Position numbers and translations under genes: made by a program
Notes under the pieces: generated by a model
Databases searched by the model: none
Told to the model about the DNA's origin: nothing
Seen by the model: only the letters and a program-made list of their open reading frames with translations
Assembly: GCF_013041605.1 (NCBI RefSeq)
Contig: NZ_JABEQC010000001.1
Location: forward strand, 558,001 to 622,000
DNA length: 64,000 bases
Source of the DNA: Vibrio plantisponsor
GTDB taxonomy: Bacteria > Pseudomonadota > Gammaproteobacteria > Enterobacterales > Vibrionaceae
Reading direction: 5' to 3'
In this document: positions 1 to 9,732 of the stretch, in pieces
How the letters are laid out: the number at the start of each line of letters is the position of its first letter
Numbering within the stretch: the stretch's first letter is position 1

Positions 1-867
1 TGGTTTGAAGACCGTTTCTCTGAAGAGCAAGCAACTAAAAACGTGAACACGGTATGTCCGTTTTTAACTTTGGCTTACCGTTATGAAGAAACAAAAGACC
101 AATCTCTAGTCCCTTACTTAGAAACATGGGCAGACTACGTGATGTACCAAATGCCGAAAACTAAGAGCGGCGGTATTCAGCACATTGTTTATAACAGCGA
201 AAACCACGAGCAAATGTGGGATGACACACTGATGATGAGTGTTATGCCGTTAACTAAGATTGGTTTGTTGCTGAACCGCCCTGAATACATTGAAGAAGCG
301 AAATACCAGTTCCTAACGCACATTCAATACTTAACAGATCGCGAAACAGGTGCATGGTTCCATGGTTGGACATTCGACGGTAACCACAACTTTGCGAATG
401 CTCGTTGGGCTCGCGGTAACAGCTGGGTAACGATTGTTATTCCTGATTTCCTTGAGCTTTTAGATCTACCAGAGCACGATGCATTCCGTCGTCACTTGGT
501 TCACATCCTAGAGCGTCAAATTGAGGTGCTTGCGAAATACCAACAAGCGAATGGCTTGTGGTGCACACTGTTGGATGATGAATCTTCATATGTTGAAGCA
601 TCCGCAACGGCTGGTTTTGCATACGGCATTTTGAAAGCGGTACGTAAGCGCTATATCGATCCAAAATACGCAGAAATGGCTTACAAAGCAGTGGATGCGT
701 TAATCACAGATTACATCAATGAATCCGGCGAGCTAGTGAATGTTTCGTTCGGTACTGCGATGGGGCAGGACTTGGATTACTACCGTACAATTCCATTGAC
801 TTCAATGCCTTACGGCCAGTCTATGGCAATTCTATGTTTGTCTGAATACCTACGTACTTATCTGTAA
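1..867 (+). CDS. GH105/GH88-like unsaturated glycuronyl hydrolase (5' truncated)
   Basis: The reading frame is open from the first base, so the start lies outside the window; the GTG at 43 is internal. The visible 288 residues carry features of the YteR/YesR (GH105) family: an MWDDTLMM segment holding the family's catalytic aspartate, a GAWFHGW segment and a WARGNSW segment, within the alternating helices of an alpha6/alpha6 barrel. Such enzymes remove the unsaturated uronic acid left at the end of oligosaccharides by pectin, ulvan or similar lyases. No signal peptide can be judged because the N-terminus is missing. An AraC-type regulator follows on the same strand and a secreted GH3 enzyme lies 4 kb on, which suggests plant or algal polysaccharide use. 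The exact substrate cannot be told from sequence. Confidence 0.85.
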   Translation, partial: WFEDRFSEEQATKNVNTVCPFLTLAYRYEETKDQSLVPYLETWADYVMYQMPKTKSGGIQHIVYNSENHEQMWDDTLMMSVMPLTKIGLLLNRPEYIEEAKYQFLTHIQYLTDRETGAWFHGWTFDGNHNFANARWARGNSWVTIVIPDFLELLDLPEHDAFRRHLVHILERQIEVLAKYQQANGLWCTLLDDESSYVEASATAGFAYGILKAVRKRYIDPKYAEMAYKAVDALITDYINESGELVNVSFGTAMGQDLDYYRTIPLTSMPYGQSMAILCLSEYLRTYL

Positions 868-907
868 TTAAAATCTATCCTCCCGTTTAATTTGGTAGTG
901 GAAGTTT

Positions 908-934
908 GCCCCATTGTTCTGATGGGGCTTTTTT
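908..934 (+). terminator. Rho-independent terminator after the GH105 gene
   Basis: GCCCCAT pairs with ATGGGGC around a 7-base loop and is followed by six T residues, 41 bases after the stop codon. It separates the hydrolase from the AraC gene. Confidence 0.88.
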
Positions 935-1059
935 AATGTGTGAGTCGTCCGACATTTGATTAGGACAGATTGCACAGAAATCACACATTTTATATCAGTT
1001 TATTGCACCTCTTTGGATGCAGTCTCAATATGAACTTGGTGTTCAATGGAGGTAAAACA

Positions 1060-1866
1060 ATGTTTCAACTTAGTGGTGAAGAGTTTTTTAAGCACTCTGA
1101 CTCTGCAGTTTGCACTGAAGTTCGCGCACCTCAAGCGGATTATCCTGAGCATTCTCATGACTTCCACGAATTGATCATTGTGACTAAGGGAGCAGGGCAG
1201 CATATCTTGAATGATACGCCCACCAACTTGGCGCAAAACTACATTTGCTACATCACACCTAGCGATCGTCATATGTATGAGCAAGTCGAAAACCTGCATC
1301 TAACCAATATTCTGTTTAAGAAAAATCGTCTCTCATACAGTCCGATTTTGAAGAACTTCTTGCCTAACGAAAGTTCTGACTCGAAGAGCTGGTTTATCAC
1401 TAATCAGACCATGTCCAAAGTTGAGCAAATATTGCAGCAATTGGATCACGAGTCTCGTTCGAATACGGTGGAATCGCGTCTGATGATGGAAGTGTTGTTT
1501 CAACACCTAGTGGTTGAAATTTCCCGTGGGCGTCTGACATCACAATCCAATGATGTGAACGACAATATCATTCTTAAAGTGATTGACTGGTTACAAAGAA
1601 ACTACAGTGAAGATGTCTGTATCAACGAGATTTCAGACAAATTTAAGATTTCTTCTCGTTCATTGAGCCGAAAAATAAAGCAAGTGACCAATCTGTCCTT
1701 TAACAACTATGTGCATCGTGTGCGGATTAATAATGCGATGGATCTGCTGCAAAGTACGGACAAATCAATTACTGATATCGCGTTTGAAGTGGGCTACAAA
1801 GACAGCAACTATTTCAGCACTAAGTTTAAACGCTTTACTAAAAAGACACCGTCCCAGTATCGTTAA
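1060..1866 (+). CDS. AraC/RhaS-type transcriptional regulator
   Basis: A 268-residue protein with an N-terminal cupin sensor (the HSHDFHELIIVTKGAG segment is typical of the RhaS/RhaR sugar-binding fold) and a C-terminal pair of helix-turn-helix motifs ending in the usual FxxxxKKTPSQYR. The ATG at 1060 is chosen because GGAGG lies eight bases upstream; the frame stays open to 970 but has no good site there. It probably activates sugar-acid or rhamnose-type catabolic genes, perhaps the adjacent GH105 gene. The inducer is not identifiable. A 12-codon ORF (1017-1055) ends over its ribosome-binding site. Confidence 0.88.
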   Translation: MFQLSGEEFFKHSDSAVCTEVRAPQADYPEHSHDFHELIIVTKGAGQHILNDTPTNLAQNYICYITPSDRHMYEQVENLHLTNILFKKNRLSYSPILKNFLPNESSDSKSWFITNQTMSKVEQILQQLDHESRSNTVESRLMMEVLFQHLVVEISRGRLTSQSNDVNDNIILKVIDWLQRNYSEDVCINEISDKFKISSRSLSRKIKQVTNLSFNNYVHRVRINNAMDLLQSTDKSITDIAFEVGYKDSNYFSTKFKRFTKKTPSQYR

Positions 1867-2030
1867 TGCGTCAGTATTTAAGCTGCTGAAAAAACTAAGA
1901 TTGTCATTCTATTACTAACAGATCCCAATGATTAAAATCTACAGAGTAAGACGCTCTCTGCTTATCGAACTACTGCAAGTTGGCATTATAGAAATCGTTG
2001 ATTTTAACGTTCAAAGACCTTATCAAGTTT

Positions 2031-2067
2031 AAGCGCACAAAAGAAACCAATATCCTTTTGTGCGCTT
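2031..2067. terminator. Inverted repeat between convergent genes
   Basis: AAGCGCACAAAAG and CTTTTGTGCGCTT form a perfect 13-bp stem with an 11-base loop. It sits between the ends of the AraC gene and the oppositely oriented chemoreceptor gene. Neither side has a long T run, so it is a weak or bidirectional terminator candidate. Confidence 0.6.
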
Positions 2068-2079
2068 TGGCTTTAGGGG

Positions 2080-3969
2080 TTAGATCTTAAAGCGTCCTAT
2101 TTGTTTTTCTAGCTGAACAACCAAGTCACGGAGCGTATGGGCTTCGTTTTCACCTTCTGCTGCGTCTTGTGCTAGGCCGTTACTGAGTTCACGAACAGAC
2201 TCTGTGTTTGTGTTGATTTCAGAGGTAACGAGCGATTGCTCTTCTGCGGCAGATGCGATTTGTGTTGCCATATCACTGATCATGCTTATTGCTTGGCTAA
2301 TTTGCTGGAGCTGGTCACCCATATGCTGAACGTCATCAACGCTGGTTGTCACTAACGAGTGACTATGAGTCATTGCTGATACCGCTTCGCCAGTCACTTT
2401 CTGTAATCCTTCAATTTTTGATTGGATCTCTTCTGTTGACTGATGTGTTCTTTGCGACAAAACACGTACTTCATCGGCAACCACAGCAAAGCCTCGTCCA
2501 TGTTCTCCCGCTCGAGCTGCTTCTATCGCTGCGTTAAGAGCGAGTAGGTTAGTTTGTTCTGCAATCGATCGGATGGTGGAAAGAATGGTTGAGATTTCTT
2601 GAGTGTGATTCTCCAACTCACCAATGATTTTGGTGGAGTTGTTGAGCTCTGATGCCAATTGGTTAATTGAATCAATGCTTTTTTGCATCTGTTCATAACC
2701 CGCTTGCCCAAGTGTGACCGATTCATTGGCATTTTTCGCCGTACTTTCTGCGTTATTGGCGATTTCAGCGGTTGCTGCAGCCATCTCTGTCACTGCCGTT
2801 GCTACCATAGTGATTTCGTCTTGCTGCATACTGACTCGTGAACTACGAGTTGATGCAGATTTCGCAGATAGATCAGCATTTCGGTTGATGGATAAGGTGA
2901 TATCGCGAACGTTCACCATAATGGTGTGTAAGCTGCCAACAAACTGGTTAAATTTCTCAGCTAAGATTCCCACTTCATCGTTGCTCCTCACCTCAAGTCT
3001 TTGAGTGAGATCGCCGTTACCTTCTGCGATGTCAGTTAGCGCTTTAGTGATATGAGACAAGCCTTGAAGCTGTTTGGAGACAACTGTTGATGCCACTATA
3101 CCTAGAACAATAAGAATACCTGCGGCAATCAGTAACTGATTGAGCAAGGTAGCAAAAATGGGTTCTTCTAGAGTTTTCTTGTCTAAAACAACAACCAGCA
3201 TCCAATCCGTATTCTCAATCGATTTACTGGCGATGATTTTTGCTCGGTCATCTAATTGAATTTCAAATTGCGAACGGTTGTCTGAAGAGTTCTTTAGTTG
3301 TTGCCATGTCAGGTCTGGATGAATATCCGCAATCGGTTTTAACACCAGATCAGCGTTGTTGTGCGCAACAATATTACCTTTAGAGTTCACTAAGAAAGCG
3401 TAGCCATTGCCGGGAACGGATATCGATAAAACATCCTTCGCCAGCTTATCTAGCGCTAAGTTAGAACCGACTACGCCAATAATGTTTCCATTAACCGTTA
3501 CAGGAGAGGCGAGTGTCACCACTAAAGCTTTCATCGTGACGCTGACGTATGGGTCTGTGGTAACGGGTTTCTTCTCCTGCATGGCTAATTTATACCAATC
3601 GCGCACTCGAGGATCGTAACCCGCTTTATTAAGCGAGGGATCTTGCCTGAACATTTCGCCTTGTTCGTTGCCGTAATAGCTGAGGCCAAAGCTACCTGAA
3701 GTCATCAATTGTCGCAGATGAGGAACCAAATCTAAGTCTGGGTTAGCTTCAATCTCTTTTTTCATGCCTTCAACAGCGAGCTGTTTGTCATGAAACCAAA
3801 CACCAATGCCGCTGCTGTATGCCTTAAGTGTGTTGTGACTTTCACTGTAAATGTTTTTCCAACTTTCTTCTTTGCTGGACTGATAACTCACGATAACCAA
3901 AGCGATAGCAGTAATGGCAATAGCAATCAGTGTTGATACCAAGACCTTTGTTTTTAACGTCAGACTCAT
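2080..3969 (-). CDS. Methyl-accepting chemotaxis protein with Cache sensor
   Basis: A 629-residue transmembrane chemoreceptor. TM1 lies at about residues 7-29. A periplasmic Cache domain follows, with DPRVRDWYK and TDPYVS motifs at about 118-150 and an IIGVVGSNL strand near 170. TM2 lies at about 273-297, then HAMP, then the cytoplasmic signalling domain with the [19 protein letters not shown] hairpin at about 465-485. The ATG at 3969 is preferred over one six codons upstream because GAAGGG precedes it. Cache receptors of this kind usually bind amino acids or small organic acids, but no ligand can be assigned. It is monocistronic, with no che genes nearby. Confidence 0.93.
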   Translation of the reverse strand: MSLTLKTKVLVSTLIAIAITAIALVIVSYQSSKEESWKNIYSESHNTLKAYSSGIGVWFHDKQLAVEGMKKEIEANPDLDLVPHLRQLMTSGSFGLSYYGNEQGEMFRQDPSLNKAGYDPRVRDWYKLAMQEKKPVTTDPYVSVTMKALVVTLASPVTVNGNIIGVVGSNLALDKLAKDVLSISVPGNGYAFLVNSKGNIVAHNNADLVLKPIADIHPDLTWQQLKNSSDNRSQFEIQLDDRAKIIASKSIENTDWMLVVVLDKKTLEEPIFATLLNQLLIAAGILIVLGIVASTVVSKQLQGLSHITKALTDIAEGNGDLTQRLEVRSNDEVGILAEKFNQFVGSLHTIMVNVRDITLSINRNADLSAKSASTRSSRVSMQQDEITMVATAVTEMAAATAEIANNAESTAKNANESVTLGQAGYEQMQKSIDSINQLASELNNSTKIIGELENHTQEISTILSTIRSIAEQTNLLALNAAIEAARAGEHGRGFAVVADEVRVLSQRTHQSTEEIQSKIEGLQKVTGEAVSAMTHSHSLVTTSVDDVQHMGDQLQQISQAISMISDMATQIASAAEEQSLVTSEINTNTESVRELSNGLAQDAAEGENEAHTLRDLVVQLEKQIGRFKI

Positions 3970-4514
3970 AGGTTTTATCCCTTCCAATGCTTAGTCTAAA
4001 TAATCATTTGTTCTAATGATTGTTTAAACTATAACAACTGCGTGAAAGATATATGTTGCATGTGTCTAACTATTGGTCGCTCTTGCTGTGGCTTTTATTC
4101 GTTTTTGTGCGCTCAAATTACTTCCTGCCTAAGCGGTGTTCGGTCTAATAATGTGACGAGTGGCATATGATTTTATGGCTCTGCGAAAGAGTTTGAATAT
4201 AAAGAGATGGCAAGCTAAAGAATAAATGCGGATTACAGATAAGTGCGGATCGTCATCCATTCAACGAAGTTATTCATGAGACAAGTTGAATCTAGTGAGA
4301 GCATGGACTTAGCTTAAAGCGCTGGAGAACGGGGTTATTAAATAGAAAGTATTATATTGTTCGGTGAAACAATAGAGGGAATTAGATGCTATTTTTTGTA
4401 AAAAGGTAAATCCACCATTGTCGGGGGGAACAATGATGGATTTAGTTTAGAGATTATTATTTTTAGAGAACATTTTTTAAATGTTCAGGTGTACATATTC
4501 AATAAATATACGGA
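3970..4514. other. Intergenic region between two minus-strand genes
   Basis: About 545 bases with no credible coding frame. It contains the promoter region of the chemoreceptor (right of 3969) and a strong hairpin at 4408-4443 reading out of the GH3 gene. Nothing else is recognisable. Confidence 0.6.
4399..4443 (-). terminator. Terminator hairpin downstream of the GH3 gene
   Basis: Read on the minus strand, AAATCCATCATTGT pairs with ACAATGGTGGATTT (14 positions with one A/G mismatch) around a short loop holding a C6 run, followed by ACCTTTTT. It lies about 70 bases past the stop of the GH3 gene. Confidence 0.72.
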
Positions 4515-6476
4515 TTAATGACTCAGCCCATAATTTATTTTAAATAATGGGTTATTAGAATCATGCGGATTAGCAGGGTCTTGTGATAAAACAGACTGCA
4601 TAGTTCTTGGAAGTTCGAATGGTGTTTTGGCAGTATAATTTTCATTCGAGGTTAATCGTTCAAATAATACTTCGTCACTAACACCAAAGTTGGCAATTAA
4701 CGCATCTGCATCTTCTAGCACATTGGTCATAATGGCAGGACGATCGAGGTAAATAGTGACAATAGTTGGTACATGTTTCGTCGCTTCTTTAATCGCTAAG
4801 TAATCCTTGTTATCAGGTTTGAAATCTAGTGCACCTTCATTATGTTTTTTACCAAAGTAATAATTATTGTGAGGTCTTTCAAAAGGTGTCGTTGCTCTTA
4901 TAAGGGCAATATCTGCTTCTGTTAATTGCTCAACAACGTTAAAACCAGATTTCTCTGCAACTTCTTTGTTCACACCATGCAACCAAACTTTCAGGCCAGT
5001 TTTGATTGGTAGAATCTTGTCGTTTTTCAGTAGTACCAGTGACTTAAATTGAGCAACATTGGCTAAAGCAGAAAACTCTTCGTTACCAACGATATCATCT
5101 GCCTTTTTCGCATCGACGTAAGGGTTTTCGAACAAGCCGACTTTGAATTTTTGTTCCAACAAACGTTGAACTGAATCATCCAAACGACTTTCGGTTATTT
5201 TTTTATTGTTGAAAGCATTTACGATTATGTCTGAGTCAACAACACCGCCAAACTGGTCTACGCCGGCTTCTATTGCTTTCACAAAACGATCTTCAACTGA
5301 GAGATCTTCAACACCCCAAGGCATACCCCTAGGAAGTACTTTCTCTCCTTCTTTAAAACCGTTGATACAGTCTTCTTGACAGTCTCTTGTTATTAGCCAA
5401 TCGCTCAAGATAACGCCTTTGAAACCATAGGTATCTCGCAATAGGTCTTGCAGTAGGAAGCGACTATAGCCTCCGCCAACTTGCGGGATTTCTTTGCCAT
5501 TGTGTGTGGCTCCCTGCAATATTGAATATGTTGGCATGATGCCCGCCGGGCTAGCTTTAAATGCTTCTACAAATGGCGCGATATGGGTATCTAATGACGT
5601 TGAAGTAAAATCTGCAAATTTTCCGTATGAGTTGTGGCTATCCCATCCGTCCTTTGCTGCGCCATATCCAACCCAATGTTTCAGTATCGTGATAACACTG
5701 TCTTTATTAATACCTTCCGAGCCAGACTGCATGCCAGCGATATAGCTTCGCGTCATGTTGCCAACCACTTTAGGGTCTTCGCCAAAAGTACCGCTAATGC
5801 GAGGCCAGCGAGGTTCACTAGCGAGATCTGCTTGAGGAGATAAAGCTTCTGTTATACCTACTGCACGGTATTCTTGACGTACTACATTCGCGTATTTTTC
5901 TGTTAGCGCTTCGTCGTTAATTGCTGCGATACCAAGCGTTTCAGGCCACTTACTGAATTTCCCAGAAGCGATAGAGGCTCCCTCAAGATACTGGAATGAG
6001 TTTCGCGGGTCTGAACTAATCGTAATTGGAATCCCTAAGCGAGTCGCTTCTGCGATCTTCTGTAGTATGTTGTTTTGTTCCGCCAAATGGCTAGGGACAT
6101 CCCCTTTAAGCCGAGTGATGAAATAGGAAACATGATTATTTTTAATCAATGCCTTGGCTTTCTCTTGATCGTAGCTTGAACCGCGTCCTAAAATTCCTGA
6201 GCTTGGAGCAGAACCGTGCATCATCAGCCCAGCTTTTTCCTCTACAGTCATTAAAGATACTAGATTTCTAGCTCGCTCTTCTGGAGTGAGACGCCAGTCT
6301 TCATATAAATCCAGTTTTCCATTTTTATTTAAATCTTTAAAAGACTTACCATCGACGTTTAGAGTTTTTACAGTGTCGCTTGCCAAATCCACATCCATAT
6401 TAGCGAATGAAATCATTGGAAACATAGCTAACGCTATAGAAGTTCTAAGTAGAATCTTATGCTTAATAATATCCAT
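4515..6476 (-). CDS. Secreted glycoside hydrolase family 3 protein (beta-glucosidase-like)
   Basis: A 653-residue GH3 enzyme with a signal peptide ending near SFA (about residue 25). Just after it is a calcium-loop-like DLNKNGKLDLYED segment. The (beta/alpha)8 domain shows LKHWVGYGA and RNSFQ substrate-side motifs and the GVILSDW nucleophile motif, with the aspartate at residue 359. The second alpha/beta sandwich domain (KSLVLLKN onward) is present, but there is no room for the fibronectin-III-like domain that many GH3 enzymes carry. It should release terminal beta-linked sugars in the periplasm or outside the cell; the bond specificity is not visible. It is monocistronic, with terminators on both sides. 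Confidence 0.9.
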   Translation of the reverse strand: MDIIKHKILLRTSIALAMFPMISFANMDVDLASDTVKTLNVDGKSFKDLNKNGKLDLYEDWRLTPEERARNLVSLMTVEEKAGLMMHGSAPSSGILGRGSSYDQEKAKALIKNNHVSYFITRLKGDVPSHLAEQNNILQKIAEATRLGIPITISSDPRNSFQYLEGASIASGKFSKWPETLGIAAINDEALTEKYANVVRQEYRAVGITEALSPQADLASEPRWPRISGTFGEDPKVVGNMTRSYIAGMQSGSEGINKDSVITILKHWVGYGAAKDGWDSHNSYGKFADFTSTSLDTHIAPFVEAFKASPAGIMPTYSILQGATHNGKEIPQVGGGYSRFLLQDLLRDTYGFKGVILSDWLITRDCQEDCINGFKEGEKVLPRGMPWGVEDLSVEDRFVKAIEAGVDQFGGVVDSDIIVNAFNNKKITESRLDDSVQRLLEQKFKVGLFENPYVDAKKADDIVGNEEFSALANVAQFKSLVLLKNDKILPIKTGLKVWLHGVNKEVAEKSGFNVVEQLTEADIALIRATTPFERPHNNYYFGKKHNEGALDFKPDNKDYLAIKEATKHVPTIVTIYLDRPAIMTNVLEDADALIANFGVSDEVLFERLTSNENYTAKTPFELPRTMQSVLSQDPANPHDSNNPLFKINYGLSH

Positions 6477-6773
6477 GCTGCATATCTCGGGGTTATTAAT
6501 TCGCTAATAAATGTATATATGAAATTAATTAGAGAATAGAAATAATTAATTTGTATTATTAGAATTGTGAAGGACGTTTAATTATGATGAGTATATAAAA
6601 AATCAATATACAGATTTGAATTTTTATATATAACAGATTTTATATATTATTTTATTCATATTTTTAGTTCTGAAAATAAAGGGTTTTTAAATTTATTGAT
6701 AACAAAAAACAAAATGCATATACACCAAATGGAGTATATGCATAATTGAAAATATTTATCTTCTTTCTTTAAA
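6477..6773. other. AT-rich spacer between MocR and GH3 genes
   Basis: Nearly 300 very AT-rich bases holding the GH3 promoter region and the MocR terminator (6703-6743). No open frame of note is present. Confidence 0.6.
6703..6743 (-). terminator. Rho-independent terminator of the MocR gene
   Basis: Read on the minus strand, ATGCATATAC pairs perfectly with GTATATGCAT around a 10-base loop, followed by TTTGTTTTTTG. It begins 30 bases past the stop codon. Confidence 0.85.
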
Positions 6774-8210
6774 TTATTCGTTCATATGCTGAATGATACT
6801 GTTAGATAACTTTGTCAATGCATCTGCTCTTTGCTGGTCAAGCTCAAACGATGCATTTAGTCGAATGCAATGATTGTATTGTTCGGTTAAATCAAACATT
6901 TTGCCAGGAGCTATGCTGACATTGGCTTTTAACATGTCTTGGTATATCTGCATCGCATCAATATTTTTAGGCAGCTCTAACCAGAGAAAATATCCGCCTT
7001 TTTGGTTTACCACTTTCACACTCTTAGGTAGCAGTGTGCTAAGAAAATCCGCCATTTTGCTTTTACGTTCATGGAGTTTTTTACGTAGTTGCTTGAGGTG
7101 CGATTCATAATTGCGGCTGGTTAAGTAGTGAACCAGAGCCATTTGTATGGGGGCACTAGTTGCTAAGGTACTCATGAGCTGTAATTTCTGAATGTCGAAA
7201 GATCTTTTTCCGGCAACCACCCAGCCAATACGCAGACCGGCTACCAGAGATTTTGAGAACGAAGAACACAACATAATGTTCCCAGATTGGTCATACATTT
7301 TCATTGAGCTAACAGGCTCATTTCCTTCATATAATTCGCTATACACATCATCTTCAATTAACGCGACGTTGTAGCGTTGCAACAGCTCTACAATTTGCTT
7401 TTTCTTTTCATCTGACAATGTAAAACCGAGAGGATTCTGATGATTGGACATCAGCCAGCACGCTTTAACATCATGAGTTTGTAAGGCTCGTTCTAACGAA
7501 TCGATATCAATACCTGTTGTGGGGGCTGTGCGCACGGAAAGTGCTTTTAGGCCAAGACGTTGTAATGATTGCAAGGCACCATAAAAGGTCGGCGACTCTA
7601 CCACTACGCAATCGCCCGGTTTGGTACAGGCCTGTAAGCTCAAGTTTAAGGCTTCCAATGCGCCAGCCGTAATGACGATTTCATCCGGTGATATTTCAAT
7701 TCCCCTTGTGGTGTAACGCTTGGCAATGATTGAACGCAATTGTTCATTGCCGGGTGGGAGGTTGTTAAATGCACTTGAAATAGGCATGTTGCGAGCCGCC
7801 GCAGCTAACGCCCGATTGATGTGATAGCGTGGATATAAATCTGGACTAGGGTAAGCAAAACCGAAATTAACCATCAATGGGTTTTTTCCGGCTTGAAGAA
7901 TCTCGAATATAAACTCGTTCACATCAACATTCTCAGTTCTGGAGACTGCCACCTGAGCAATTTGCTGCTTTTTGAAACGAGGTGCGACTTTATACCCAGA
8001 GCGAGCTTGAGAGGTAATCCAGCCTTGTGACTCCAACAGTTGGTATGCGTGTAAAACGGTCATTAAACTCATTCCTGAGTGTTCAGACTGTTTTCTTAGT
8101 GAAGGCAGTTTATCGCCGGGGTTCCAGATCCCAGACTGAATCTGTCGTTTGAGTTGATCTACTAAATTCTGATACTTAGCCAAATTAGCCCCCGATTGAA
8201 CGATTAACAA
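6774..8210 (-). CDS. MocR-type regulator: GntR winged helix fused to aminotransferase domain
   Basis: A 478-residue fusion. Residues 10-80 form a GntR-type winged helix (KLPSLRKQSEHSGMS, then TVLHAYQLLESQGW). Residues 110-478 form a class I aminotransferase fold with the pyridoxal-phosphate lysine in SSFSKSLVAG at residue 320. MocR proteins use bound PLP or its adducts as effector rather than catalysing transamination. The start is uncertain: the frame opens with TTG at 8210, and a second TTG nine codons in (8183) is preceded by GGGGG. It is divergent from the cioAB oxidase operon with a 127-base gap, so it may control that operon, itself, or both. This is inferred from position only. Confidence 0.88.
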   Translation of the reverse strand: MLIVQSGANLAKYQNLVDQLKRQIQSGIWNPGDKLPSLRKQSEHSGMSLMTVLHAYQLLESQGWITSQARSGYKVAPRFKKQQIAQVAVSRTENVDVNEFIFEILQAGKNPLMVNFGFAYPSPDLYPRYHINRALAAAARNMPISSAFNNLPPGNEQLRSIIAKRYTTRGIEISPDEIVITAGALEALNLSLQACTKPGDCVVVESPTFYGALQSLQRLGLKALSVRTAPTTGIDIDSLERALQTHDVKACWLMSNHQNPLGFTLSDEKKKQIVELLQRYNVALIEDDVYSELYEGNEPVSSMKMYDQSGNIMLCSSFSKSLVAGLRIGWVVAGKRSFDIQKLQLMSTLATSAPIQMALVHYLTSRNYESHLKQLRKKLHERKSKMADFLSTLLPKSVKVVNQKGGYFLWLELPKNIDAMQIYQDMLKANVSIAPGKMFDLTEQYNHCIRLNASFELDQQRADALTKLSNSIIQHMNE

Positions 8211-8218
8211 CGGCTAAA

Positions 8219-8233
8219 TAATAACACTTATTA
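8219..8233. promoter_or_regulatory. Palindrome in the MocR-cioA divergent promoter region
   Basis: TAATAA-CAC-TTATTA is a perfect 6-3-6 inverted repeat only nine bases upstream of the MocR start. It could be an operator, but AT-rich palindromes arise easily by chance. Confidence 0.3.
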
Positions 8234-8337
8234 AATAAATCTGTTATACAATAGTCGTTGTTTTTTGTATCTACTGCCTCTTGGCTTGAGCCTTTATTAT
8301 CACTTCCATAAATACTTATTAAGCTCAAAGGAAGTTT

Positions 8338-9702
8338 ATGTTTGGTCTCGACGCCTTTATGCTGGCAAGGATACAGTTTGCCTTTACTGTATCCTTCCAC
8401 ATTATTTTCCCCGCCATCACTATAGGTTTAGCCACCTATCTGGCTGTGCTTGAAGGATTATGGCTCAAAACTCGCAATCCTGATTACAAAACGCTTTACC
8501 ATTTTTGGTCCAAAATTTTTGCAGTCAACTTTGGTATGGGTGTTGTGTCAGGCTTGGTAATGGCATACCAGTTTGGGACTAACTGGAGTGGCTTCTCTGA
8601 CTTCGCTGGAAGCATCACAGGGCCGCTGTTGACTTATGAAGTCTTAACCGCTTTCTTCCTAGAAGCGGGTTTTCTTGGTGTGATGCTTTTTGGTTGGAAT
8701 CGTGTTGGAGAAAAACTGCACTTCTTTGCCACATCCATGGTGGCGTTGGGGACAATCATCTCTACGTTCTGGATCCTAGCTTCAAACAGTTGGATGCAAA
8801 CACCTCAAGGTTATGAAATCGTGGACGGACGCATTGTCCCTGTCGATTGGTTTGCGGTCATATTCAACCCTTCATTCCCTTACCGCCTTGTGCATATGGG
8901 AATCGCGGCATTTCTGAGCACGGCTTTGTTCGTTGGTTCATCAGCAGCTTGGCACTTACTGAAAGGCAATCACAGTTCTGCAGTGAAAAAAATGTTCTCC
9001 ATGGCGCTGTGGATGCTGTTGATTGTTGCACCTATTCAAGCGGTTGTCGGCGATGCGCACGGTTTAAATACCTTAGAGTATCAAGCCGCTAAAATCGCAG
9101 CAATTGAAGGGCATTGGTCAAACGAAGATGGTGAACCGACACCATTAATTCTGTTTGGCATGCCAAATATGGAAGACGAGAGAACCGATTACGCGTTAGA
9201 GATCCCCGTATTGGGCAGCTTGATTCTTCGTCATAGCCTGACAGAGCCGATTCCTGCACTGAAAGATTTTCCCAAAGATGAGCGACCCAATTCTCTGGTG
9301 GTTTTCTGGTCGTTCAGAATTATGGTTGCTCTTGGCATGCTTATGATTCTTCAGGGTTTCTATGGGCTATGGCTACGTCGTAAAAATTCACTGTATACCC
9401 AAAGTTGGTACCTAAAATTTTCACTATTAATGGGACCTAGCGGACTTATTGCCATTCTTGCCGGATGGTTTACCACAGAAGTGGGGCGTCAGCCTTGGGT
9501 GGTATACGGATTACAGCGAACTCGTGATGCCGTCTCTGCACATGGAGATCTGCAAATGAGCATCAGCTTAATTTGTTTCTTTGTGGTTTACAGCTCGGTG
9601 TTTGGTTTCGGTTACTACTACATGATCAGACAAATCAAGCAAGGTCCTGATGCCGTCGATCATGAAGCGCACGAAATGAACACTATTTCTGGCCGTATTT
9701 AA
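8338..9702 (+). CDS. cioA: Cytochrome bd-type quinol oxidase subunit I, cyanide-insensitive (CioA) class
   Basis: A 454-residue polytopic membrane protein with bd-oxidase subunit I features: the LARIQFAFTVSFHIIFP start with the haem histidine, NFGMGVVSGLVMAYQFGTNW, the GWFTTEVGRQPWVVYG block, and a short Q loop. The short Q loop and length (E. coli CydA is about 520 residues) place it in the CIO class, which is less sensitive to cyanide. It oxidises quinol and reduces oxygen to water in the inner membrane. A good site (AAAGGAAG) precedes the ATG. It is the first gene of a three-gene operon with cioB and a 42-residue membrane protein. Confidence 0.92.
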   Translation: MFGLDAFMLARIQFAFTVSFHIIFPAITIGLATYLAVLEGLWLKTRNPDYKTLYHFWSKIFAVNFGMGVVSGLVMAYQFGTNWSGFSDFAGSITGPLLTYEVLTAFFLEAGFLGVMLFGWNRVGEKLHFFATSMVALGTIISTFWILASNSWMQTPQGYEIVDGRIVPVDWFAVIFNPSFPYRLVHMGIAAFLSTALFVGSSAAWHLLKGNHSSAVKKMFSMALWMLLIVAPIQAVVGDAHGLNTLEYQAAKIAAIEGHWSNEDGEPTPLILFGMPNMEDERTDYALEIPVLGSLILRHSLTEPIPALKDFPKDERPNSLVVFWSFRIMVALGMLMILQGFYGLWLRRKNSLYTQSWYLKFSLLMGPSGLIAILAGWFTTEVGRQPWVVYGLQRTRDAVSAHGDLQMSISLICFFVVYSSVFGFGYYYMIRQIKQGPDAVDHEAHEMNTISGRI

Positions 9703-9732
9703 CGTCACAAGATTACAACGAAGGTAATAGAT

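Noticed and set aside
1017..1055. 12-codon ORF ending over the AraC ribosome-binding site, possible leader peptide
   Set aside because: No ribosome site of its own, no run of a single amino acid codon and no alternative hairpins seen; too little to call attenuation.
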